DNA of 64,000 nt from Albugo candida (Eukaryota > Oomycota > Peronosporomycetes > Albuginales > Albuginaceae). The stretch is from positions 160,078-224,077 of the forward strand of contig CAJNAR010000026.1 in assembly GCA_905220665.1 (NCBI GenBank), read 5' to 3'. Below are positions 21,664-30,414 of the stretch, piece after piece (the stretch's first letter is position 1; each line of letters begins with the position of its first letter). Below the pieces are notes generated by a model, which had not been told where the DNA came from, made no database searches, and worked only from the letters and a program-made list of their open reading frames with translations. Position numbers and translations under genes: made by a program.

Positions 21664-22436
21664 TTCAATCGCCGATGGTCATCAATCTCGATCCCTGATT
21701 CCGGAAACTTTGCTATACGCTCAATAGTATCGTAGTTCAGATGACCAAATTGTTGATGGAAGTGTAGAAGACTTCCCGACTGCTTGCTTGCGTCATCCAC
21801 GGACTCAATTGAAGCGAGTATATCCATAAGACTGGATACGCATTCCCGACCTTCTGTCTCGATAACGAGAACGTTTTTGACCATATTTACTTCGAACACG
21901 ATCGCACCATCAGCAGTACGTCGTACTACTCTCGATCCATCTTCTCGATACGCCAATTTGCATCCTTTTGCCTCCGACTTTCCATACGAGACAATATTCC
22001 AAGGGAGGTGTTCCGAATGTTGCACATCGTTCAATAGAACATTCCTCGGTAAACCGTTGACTGTTGCGATAATCTTCGCCGATCCTGTCCACCCCAGCTT
22101 CATTTCCTTCCCATTTGGAAGTATGCACGATTCGGTGCATTCCTTACGATGCTGTAATATGTTTACATCCGTTACAAGGTGCCTGCTGAATCCGCTGTCT
22201 AGTATCTATACTTTCTTCGCTTGTTCCAGCGTAGTACTTTTGCTTCCAATTCCTAAAACGATGTCTTCACTGCTGGAGGAGCTCTGGTTCCGGCAATCCT
22301 TTTTCTTGTGTCCACTTTTCCCGCAATTGTAGCAGTTCATTCGCTTCTTCGGCTTGAATTCCCTTATCGCACCGATTCGGTCTCGAAAAAACTTCTTTGG
22401 CTCTCTTGGTGCATCACTGATGGTTTTTGAATCCAT
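21603..22436 (-). pseudogene. Copia zinc knuckle, protease and GAG-pre-integrase region
   Basis: In the same frame as gag. The segment 22,436-22,206 has a CCHC knuckle (CYNCGKSGHKKKDC) and ends at a TAG just before the protease motif LDSGFSRH, where Copia elements normally have a Trp. The segment 22,103-21,603 has the protease remainder and the HHCC zinc-binding start of integrase (HQQFGHLNYDTI, CLTCAES). It ends where the frame shifts near 21,620. Confidence 0.83.
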
Positions 22437-22466
22437 AAGCTGGGCAAAATGACACAGTTCCTCGGC

Positions 22467-23294
22467 TTACCTTCTGCTGTCTTCTCTCATTGTGTTGACA
22501 CGGGCCATCAGAGCTTGTTTGAAATCAGGCTTCGAGTACTTGATAACGCTTTCCAGGAGCATATCATCGGCTCCACCGACTGCTTCACTGAGTGCCGACG
22601 AGAACAAAAAATTCTCACTCCAAGAACGTCCAATTAGTTTTTTGGCCGTAAAAAGGCGTGCTGCCTGCGTCCTGGTGATGTTGGGCCGGAATACTTCGTT
22701 GATCCGGTCCATCACTTCTTCACCGCTAGAGCACTGAGTCATCCATTGAGGAACTTGCTGCTCGTAATAAGTGAACGCTTTTCCGCTCTGATGCTGTCCT
22801 AGGCAGTCCAGCTTCACCTCCTCACTCCACATTTCACCGGATGCTTGCTGGGCGTGCGATAGTTGCCGCAAGAAACGAAAACCCCATTGGGTAAACGGCG
22901 CTCCAAGTCCCGAGGATGTCTCTTTCCCGTCGAATGGCTCAATGGCTTGCTTCATATCCCTTATTTCTGGGAATCTCAGTCGGTTTAGCCCATCCAGTGC
23001 ATTATGTTGCATGGCATGAACAAAACTTTTCCTCATCCCGCTTCCACGATGCTGCATTGGTTTTGCATCCAGGGATGACATTGTCAAACCCTGTTCTTGG
23101 TTGCGCGGCCCAGTTAATAAGCTCTCTGCTCGCGCTGGTGCTGGTACGGGCGAGCCGACGCCCCGCTTAGTTTCGATCTTGTCCAGTCGATTTCCGAGTG
23201 TCTCCAGCAGCAGCATCATTCGGTTCATCTTCGACTCATCTGATCCGTCGGATTCTTCCATGGTCTTGGCTGGTGGAATCTTGGTTGGGCTCAT
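22467..23294 (-). CDS. Copia gag (capsid) protein
   Basis: 275 residues from the ATG at 23,294, which lies inside the primer-binding site. The central part resembles the Copia gag UBN2/retrotrans_gag region (FLRQLSHAQQ, YYEQQVPQW, FRPNITRTQAARLF). A TAA ends it at 22,467, and the zinc knuckle continues in the same frame afterwards. The frame is otherwise clean, so this is the best-preserved part of the element. Confidence 0.78.
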   Translation of the reverse strand: MSPTKIPPAKTMEESDGSDESKMNRMMLLLETLGNRLDKIETKRGVGSPVPAPARAESLLTGPRNQEQGLTMSSLDAKPMQHRGSGMRKSFVHAMQHNALDGLNRLRFPEIRDMKQAIEPFDGKETSSGLGAPFTQWGFRFLRQLSHAQQASGEMWSEEVKLDCLGQHQSGKAFTYYEQQVPQWMTQCSSGEEVMDRINEVFRPNITRTQAARLFTAKKLIGRSWSENFLFSSALSEAVGGADDMLLESVIKYSKPDFKQALMARVNTMREDSRR

Positions 23295-23298
23295 AACC
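23287..23298 (-). other. Copia primer-binding site (half-tRNA iMet type)
   Basis: Immediately inside the 5' LTR, the element strand reads GGTTATGAGCCC. This is complementary to the anticodon stem-loop of initiator tRNA-Met (GGGCTCATAACC), not to a tRNA 3' end. Drosophila copia is known to prime from a 5' half-molecule of initiator tRNA-Met. The gag ATG is the ATG within this site. Confidence 0.8.
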
Positions 23299-23446
23299 TG
23301 TTGGCAGATGAGCGAAGATGCGGTGGTCCAGGATAATTGCCAAAACTGAGGTATTATTTTTTAGAAAATCAAAATCCTAACCAATCGTTTAAACTAAGTT
23401 CCAAGTGCGACTAGAAACCTAAAACACATTTTTAAGTTCTTTAACA
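23299..23446 (-). repeat. Copia 5' LTR
   Basis: A 148-bp repeat matching 18,901-19,049, next to the primer-binding site and gag, hence the 5' LTR in element orientation. It ends TCTTTAACA, with one base fewer than its partner. Confidence 0.9.
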
Positions 23447-24100
23447 CGTTAGTTACGAGCACACGAACATTGCATGACATCGAGTAGGAAGGTCCTTCAT
23501 TGGTGATGCATACGCGCAACCAGTCGACTTCTAATTTCACTAAAGAGAGGAGAAGCGATAAGCACAAAGGAATCAAATGCTATGGCTAATTGGCCGAAAC
23601 GAAGGAATGACACGTGGAGAGAGTACGCCAAGATTACAAGCAAATTAGGAGAGTTTGTACGATATTGGTCATTCCCTTTATTGTAAAGCTTTTATTATGT
23701 GCCATCACCAAGCAATCAAACAGCTCATTACGACCGAATGCCTCATTCTCTACAGAGCGTTCGATCATTACAATGTAAAGTCGATGCCACGTTCAGGCCG
23801 AAATACAAGTCACATCATAAATGCGATAATAAAAGATTTCAAATGTTCTTAAGAGATTACAACCACAAATGAGTTGAGAAGTGGAGATGAAAGCGAATGT
23901 GATCTGATTGTGATATTTCCAAATTTTGATGAAAGAGATGCCACGTAACTTCTCCTTTTAGTTGCTGTAAATGCATTAAGCGTTTTGTCGATGAACGTAA
24001 GGTAATCATTTCGGAGCCGTTCTTGAGCTCCACATTTATACTTTGAACTCATGACCATCTTTGACGACCGAAATCTTTTACTCACACGTCATATGCCAAG
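23447..24100 (+). other. Remainder of array unit D right of the Copia insertion
   Basis: Decayed spacer. The stretch 23,690-23,840 (TTTTATTATGTGCCATCACC, AAACAGCTCATTACGACC) aligns with 13,100-13,280 and with 8030-8200. No gene is visible. Similarity to the array fades after about 24,100, which sets the right limit of the duplicated region. Confidence 0.55.
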
Positions 24101-27094
24101 TCTAGTCTACGATTGACGTCTTTTTGGGATATCGATCGATTGATATCAAGCTCTGGTAGTCTCAATTGTCTCTCGTCTTTCGTCGTCCGAGCAATCATTG
24201 ACTGCTACATGGTCCTTGAATTCTTAATGCCGCGCTCGTACTTATTCTTTCGATGAATACAATCAGGGATTATGATTGTCATGAAACCATTCCTTTGTGG
24301 TTGGTGCATGGTTTCAGGGTGCTACATCCAAAAGTTTTCATGGAGGACGGTTGCAGAGTGGGTTTGGAAAGAAGCCTCTCATATGACAATCTCGAAACCC
24401 TCATGAATCTCTTTTTTTAGTGCAAAAAGCAAGAGATTCTATAGATACAAACGAGGCTGTTGCAAAGACATCTCTCTTCTATTGTACATTTGGAATGACA
24501 AAACTCGGGTATTTTAAGCACTGTTTAGGCGAGTCCCAATCAAAAGGACGATTACGGACGAAATGCAACGCTGTGGACACGTAGAAATTAATGAACAAGT
24601 CTCTGACCAAAACGAATAGCTCTGAGAAACTTTTGGCAGCCAAATTATTTTCGATTACAGCGCTCTTTGCTCCTCACACAAAAAGTGAATATTGAGCCTA
24701 TTTTTGAGGCTTTTCAAGTTCTCTCTAATGTCTTCTTGTTTCAGAAAGTGATATACAGATAAAGCAGCGCGCAGTGTTTGTGTATGTTTAGCGATGAGCA
24801 AAGGAAGCACAATAGCTGTTCTTTCAAGTGATTCTACAATCAGATCAATCCTGAGATCCCATCAGTCTCATGATACATCTGATCAATTAAATAAAGTACC
24901 GCATGAATTTACCAGAGAAGAACATATAAAAATCTGTTTGGAGCACTAAACCACCAGCACCGCTGTTTGAGTATAAACATCACCTTAACGTCGACAAAGA
25001 ACGAACATTTTTATCATATTGAAATAAGAAAGACGCGCATCTCAAGTCAACTGGTCGTTAATGCATAGTGAGCTCATCAAACTGGTGCTCCTCCTATCTC
25101 CGAGTACATTATTTATACGCAGAGAAGTCATCTATTCAAAGTCAGGTGATCCACGATGATCTGCCTTTGGCATTTCGCAGGAAAGGTGCTGTGTAATATT
25201 TGCAACATTCTTTCTATAAATACTGCCTCTTTTATTCATGATTTCATTACATAAGATCTGCAGGCTTTTCTTTCTGCTACTTTCTTTATCTAAATGAAGC
25301 TTTAATCCATTGATGAATGCATAATCTTTTACCTGATAAAACATGATCAGCTAGCTGATCATGTTTTATTCGGCGTGATCACTTATGTGACGTCAATCAA
25401 AAACATTTGGAATGAAATACAATTAGTGCATTCAACACATCAAGGCGAAAAATCGTGTACCTATCTTGTATCCAACTGAGAAGCAATTTCGTTCAAGCCA
25501 GCTCACTCCGGTAGATTTCAAACATCTCCGCCTTCCCACGGCAGCTACTTCGAGTAGTTGTGCGAGTAGATGCAATGAATCAGTAGAATTACTTATTATT
25601 AAAATCTTTTCAAATCTTTGTATTTATATTTATAATTTTTTATTGCTAGTGGCCACTTAGCTTTTCACCTTCTGATGGCAGTTGGGAGATGCATAGATTG
25701 ATAATGGGAAATAGCTGCAAGCTCCTCTACTGATGTTGCTCTCCAATGTCGCCAATTATAGTGGGGTGTATTCTTACCAATAGCCTCCATTTTTTGATCG
25801 GGAAAACAAGCTTGCAGTCAGTGTCCTTACACTTGGGCATTTTCTGTAGTTTTCCATCATTATCATCCGATCAGGCGATCACCACATCAATGTTGCGAAG
25901 CAGTTTAGATGCGAATGACATGCTATAAAGTCTAAAGGAGCGTATTTAGATAGTGCTTTGAATAAACGGTTGATCAAATCAGAAAGCCTGAGAGTGAATG
26001 TATCATTTTATAAGCGAAGCAATTGAAAGCAATACTTTACCTGCGAGCATATATTCATTATGTACTTCCACACAAAGTATGAAGAGGATAAAGCACTACT
26101 TATGTAGGCACATGATACACCGACTCGAAGAGCTTTCTCATTCGCATGTGAATAAGCGGGTCTGCATCAGTTTTAGTGAGTGACATGGAATAAACGCATA
26201 TTAAAGTTACTATTGAGATTAAGAGATTCGAATGATTCGAAATCACTTGCATCAACTTCGAAAATGCAGCAGTGCAAGCTTTGATTTTCCATTATAAAAA
26301 ACGAATGGGAATCAATACGTTCTCAATAGAATTCTTCGATGTCAGACTACCTAAAATGTAGTTTTATCCTGTAAGATAAAAGTGCCATAGGATTTGAAAA
26401 GGAGCGTGTCCGTTTGTCGTCTCGCGTGTTGCAGGCTGCAGGATAGAGATTACCATATTATTGTCATTGCTGGCACTAAACCCCTTGCAAAGTCCACACA
26501 ACTACATTGTCGTCGTGTCTTGTCCGGGTCCATCAGGTGTGTAACTGGTCTGTAGTCGACCATTTATCGACTTGACTGAGAGCTCTATTCTGCTACGTAC
26601 GTCGCGTTCTTTTTGCATACAAACGCACGTGTATATTGCTGTATATTATTCATACTTAGCGTAAATACTGTGGATACATAAAATCGAGAGATGTATCATC
26701 ATAATCCATAGACAAACGTTTCCATATTTTCGAGTCTTATGGGTATATATACATCCTTGTTAGGTTTCTAAAGATCAGAAGGATCCATGTGCGGAAAAGG
26801 ATGCGATCTATCTACAAAAAGTACGATTTTCTACCAGAAAAACAGTATTTTCGAATCCATTTATTGAACACAGCGACACAATAATTTTCTCAATGACACA
26901 ATCGCACATTGTTACTGCTATATCATTGGTTATATTTCATATAAACCTATTTCACTCTCACATCATCGATACATTCACTCTCGAAATGCAGCTGTCCAAA
27001 ATCTGATTTATCGTTTATGATGCTCATGGAAATTGTATCGTTTTATAGAGATGAGAAAGCAATCAATCATTTCTAAGTTTACCATCTTTACTTG
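24101..27094 (+). other. Gene-poor region, 3 kb
   Basis: AT-rich sequence with only short, unremarkable frames (25,132-25,344 minus; 25,466-25,660 plus; 25,746-25,928 plus). The one structured feature is the 34-bp palindrome at 25,336. The last few hundred bases are the upstream region of the secreted protein gene at 27,095. Confidence 0.5.
25336..25369. repeat. Perfect 34-bp palindrome
   Basis: Two 17-bp arms meet at AG/CT with no spacer; the arm reads ATAAAACATGATCAGCT. It can form a cruciform in DNA or a hairpin in RNA. A short minus-strand frame (25,344 to 25,132) starts inside it. Confidence 0.9.
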
Positions 27095-28006
27095 ATGAGG
27101 TTCCTGTCAGTACAAATTTGGCTTTTTTGGGCGCTTCAAAACTCGATGGCTTTTGAGATTCCTTTGATTATCGAAAACGAATTGCGTGAGGGCATATATC
27201 GCGTAGTGACACTTATTCCATCAAAACTGTGTAAAACGTTTACTGATCGTTATGAACTGGTTGATGTGTTTTATAGAACGTTTGCTGATTTTGATTCTGC
27301 AGAAGTTGAAAGATTAAAGGGGCTTGTTGCTCAAGGACCTTTTAGAGATCCAATTGTCAAGTTTTTAAACGATGGTTACAAACTTGTATACATGAGATAT
27401 GACGTGCTCTATCAGGGCCTTAAAAAGCTTCCTAATAAGGTCGTTATTCTCAAGTGGGAATGGCCGAGTCTTATGCCATTTCTGAGCAACGAGACACAGG
27501 ATACGACGTTGAATATGAATGACTTCACTTTTTATGATCGCATAGTTGAATTTCCTCAACCTTCTTCTAGCTTTGGTCAGGTGGAGGCTACAATTCAAGT
27601 AGGTGAAGAAAGCTATAGAGCTCAAACGGTGGCCTTAGTTTATGAGCTTTTTCATATCTTTGTTCCGGAAACGATTTATCCCGAGTTTTTACGTCCACTT
27701 GGAATGAGATTATATGATGTATCCCCTACGAAACCAATATGCGTCGAGTGCGATCGCGTTCTGAGAACAAAGTTTCCGACTATATCTATCAAAGTACCAA
27801 ATAAGCTCAACGTATGGGAAATCACTCCCACGGATTACTTTGTGAGAAAAGGAGACGACAATCAGTGCTGTTTGGTTCTCAAAAGTAATGGTGAGAGCGA
27901 AACGTGGCGCTTGGGTTCTGCATTTATCAAAATTTACAGTACCGTGTTCCGAATTACACGTGGAAGAAAATTTCAATTTGGATTAATTAGAAACGAAAGA
28001 CCTTAA
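27095..28006 (+). CDS. Secreted pseudo-aspartic protease (A1/pepsin C-lobe-like, catalytic residue lost)
   Basis: 303 residues with a signal peptide (MRFLSVQIWLFWALQNSMA). The C-terminal half follows the pepsin C-lobe. A segment VALVYELFHIFVPETIYPEF sits where pepsins have the catalytic Asp-Ser/Thr-Gly followed by a serine and a proline-bearing helix. Then come CVEC, FPTISIKV, TPTDYF, a Cys pair near residue 260 and the WRLGSAFIKIYSTVF motif (normally WILGD.FLR.YY.VFD). The catalytic Asp is replaced by Tyr. The N-lobe with its DTG is not recognisable in the short N-terminal half, so it is probably not a protease. Family assignment is from motif order only. A single exon, and expression in the secretory pathway is expected. 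Confidence 0.65.
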   Translation: MRFLSVQIWLFWALQNSMAFEIPLIIENELREGIYRVVTLIPSKLCKTFTDRYELVDVFYRTFADFDSAEVERLKGLVAQGPFRDPIVKFLNDGYKLVYMRYDVLYQGLKKLPNKVVILKWEWPSLMPFLSNETQDTTLNMNDFTFYDRIVEFPQPSSSFGQVEATIQVGEESYRAQTVALVYELFHIFVPETIYPEFLRPLGMRLYDVSPTKPICVECDRVLRTKFPTISIKVPNKLNVWEITPTDYFVRKGDDNQCCLVLKSNGESETWRLGSAFIKIYSTVFRITRGRKFQFGLIRNERP

Positions 28007-28604
28007 GTGGATCAGCCTGACAGATCTATACTCTGTAATATAATGCTTCAATTGATCATCATCATGCGAGTTCTTTATCTTCAAACAAATGATGCTTTCT
28101 CGGCTACTAGTAGGAAGCTATATTGCAAGACTCACCGTAGATCAGACGACTACAATTGTGTGGAGCACGCCAGTACAGGCATGTCAAGGTATATGGTAAT
28201 GATTATGTATTCACACTATCTTAGTCGTTGATTGCTTTGTGTGTGAGATCAGAAACGCGTTCATAACAGCTTCGTCAGTTGCCGAGAAAGTGGACCACAT
28301 CCTCTTTTGTATCCGCAAGTCCTTTATAGATGAGCTCAACTCCTTCACAATTACATTTCCCTCCAACCATACACTCTTTGTTGTATACTTTATGACCAAA
28401 AGATGCAAAAGGTACATTCGTATTCAAACTCTTTGAGTTTGATTTCTATCCATTTCATCAGCTTTCGATCGCTCCCCTTCGACCTGCCAGAATGCGTCAA
28501 AAGCAATTGAAATGTGCGTATCCAAATGTGCACATCGTCAGAGCCGCACAGTTACTACTTCTCAACCTTCACCTAACGCCTACGCTATAAATACCCTCGC
28601 GTTC
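28007..28604 (+). other. Intergenic region
   Basis: No supported gene. Short ORFs on both strands (28,007-28,231, 28,211-28,417) overlap each other and lack features. An in-frame ATG of the next gene at 28,512 is possible, but the second ATG (28,605) gives the better N-terminus. Confidence 0.45.
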
Positions 28605-29616
28605 ATGTCGGAGAACATTGAGGATGCTGCGGTGAGCGACTTTTTACGTATCTTGGATGAGCATCGAAAAACGTGTGAGCGACAAGGAAAGTATGTTGAG
28701 GCTCAAGTCGCAAAGAATCGCCTACAAGAGCTTAAATTTCATGAGCACACTCGTCGAATTGAAGCGATGCGGTCTCGGCAAATCGCAGACCGACTCGGAG
28801 TGGAAGAAGCGCATATGCTCGAACTGTACCAATTCAATGAAGCTTGGGATCGAAAGATTCAAGAATATCAAGACAATATCGAGCGGTTGGAAGGCAATCT
28901 GAAGGTGCTTGTGTGCATTTATTCGCTTTATATTGAGCAAAATTCTCACTGTATTGCGTTAGGAAAAGCAACAAAATGAGCTCTTTGCTTTCAAAGAAAA
29001 GCTAACCGAAAGTCAAAGCAAAGCAAAGTACTCGAAAGATTTACTCAATTTGCGTCGTATTGAGGAAAGACTCGTTCGTGTGAAAGAGTACGTTTTATTC
29101 TGTATGCTGAGAGGCTGAAATTGATACTTGGATTGAGTAAGTTATACGGAGGCGCACAAAATCAAATCAAAAGCTGATGCGCTGGTTATGCGTTCGATAT
29201 TCGTTATGTGAAGCGTTTAACGCTGATAAGTTGATACGTTTGTAGGAAGCTTGGGAGATAACAAAGTGGCAGCAGGAAAAAATGCAAGAAATAGCTCAGA
29301 AGGAATATAATTTCAAGACGCGACAAAAACAGGATGTAGAAGCATTACAAAAGCGAGTGCAAGCTGGAAGAAGTGAATTGACCAAACAACGGCAACACGA
29401 TCTCGAGCGGTAGACAATATGAGAATTTGTCTTGTGACCGAGTTTTGATTTATTGTGCGTATGTGGAATAGCTTGTTACAGCGATACCACAATGTGAAGG
29501 CAGAGCTCCAGCAACAACAGAATTTAGAGCGTGTTCGGAATGAGCGATTTTCACCGCTTTCGATGCGTTCGACGTTGAGAAAAAAAAATAATGAGACACT
29601 TCAACTACAATTCTGA
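28605..29616 (+). CDS. Conserved coiled-coil protein, probably ciliary/flagellar
   Basis: Five exons: 28,605-28,904, 28,963-29,087, 29,142-29,184, 29,246-29,409 and 29,472-29,616. All introns are GT-AG, 53-62 bp, with consistent phase. The product is about 258 residues, almost wholly helical and rich in Glu, Lys, Gln and Arg. A distinctive N-terminal block (LDEHRKTCERQGKY, KNRLQELK, EAMRSRQIADRLGVEEAHM) looks strongly constrained. I recall this type of sequence in flagellated protists but cannot name the family. The C-terminus is short and basic. Ciliary function is inference from its type and from other coiled-coil genes nearby. Confidence 0.72.
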
Positions 29617-29686
29617 TATGATTATTTACATGTAATTTCATAAACTTACTCGGTACAGTTAATTGTAACCGGTTCAGACATAAACG

Positions 29687-29821
29687 ATGGTTATTGATGT
29701 TGGGTACCTGACTGGCAGCTATTTATGTGGACTCGGTATTCTTGTGGTTGGAGTGATTGTACCTTTAATGTATATGGCTGTGCAAAATCGCAAAGCATTT
29801 CGATCCCTTCGACGTGATTAA
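29687..29821 (+). CDS. 44-residue single-pass membrane micropeptide (putative)
   Basis: A short frame with ATG at 29,687 and TAA at 29,819-29,821. It encodes a hydrophobic segment (LCGLGILVVGVIVPLMYMAV) followed by a basic tail (QNRKAFRSLRRD). This looks like a type III or tail-in small membrane protein. It lies 70 bp after the stop of the coiled-coil gene. The length, single TM and basic end are coding-like, but no family is recognised, so it could be chance. Confidence 0.45.
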   Translation: MVIDVGYLTGSYLCGLGILVVGVIVPLMYMAVQNRKAFRSLRRD

Positions 29822-30414
29822 TAGCTTGGGAAGAGGTTGTGATTGATTGGAAAGATGCAACGAAGCGAAGCGCATATTGAAAGATGACACAATTGATATG
29901 AAAAGTCAGTATATTAAGCAATACAACGCTGAAGCTCAAATGATTCTACTTCTTTCTTGATGTTTTTCTCTCCATGTACACGGCCAGATTCTTTTCTTAA
30001 TCTCGACGTTGCAACACCGATCTGACGTATCTTATGAATTCGCTGTAAATTGAAGGATGGCGATACATTTGAGTATCTCGTTAACTTTAGCATAAACTCC
30101 ACATACCCCACAAACTATATTACATATGATGCAAAGATAGTTCACACTTTCTGCCTCTTCAATGGCTTTATCTATCGAGTGCATAGAATCCCATCAGACA
30201 ATATCCAAGTACACGTACTGCATCCATACTTAATTAAGACATTTGCTGAATCGCCAACTCCTTACTTTCACACGCCCGTGATTGGTATAACTCATCATCG
30301 CTTTCAACTGCAGCTACTTTATTAATTTACTAAACAACTAATACTACTTTCTGCAAAAAGCGATAACCTCAATTTCGCATTTCAACAATTCTTCTCCATC
30401 TATTCGCTATCCAT
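29822..30414 (+). other. Intergenic region
   Basis: Short overlapping frames (29,914-30,111 minus; 30,050-30,325 plus) without features. The region probably holds the 3' UTR of the minus-strand gene ending at 30,415. Confidence 0.4.

Larger units (their letters stand above)
18901..23446 (-). mobile_element. Ty1/Copia LTR retrotransposon, decayed
   Basis: A complete-length element of 4.55 kb on the minus strand, inserted in array unit D. Two direct LTRs (149 and 148 bp, TGTTG...AACA) flank gag, zinc knuckle, protease, integrase, reverse transcriptase and RNase H, in the Copia order with integrase before RT. The flanking five bases GGTTA and CGTTA are compatible with a mutated 5-bp target duplication. 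The LTRs differ at about 8 substitutions and one indel, so the insertion is not recent. At least three in-frame stops and three frameshifts make it non-autonomous. Confidence 0.93.

Noticed and set aside
21784..22332. Plus-strand ORFs across the Copia element (for example 21,784-22,332, 20,933-21,391)
   Set aside because: Antisense shadows of protease and integrase frames; no features of their own.
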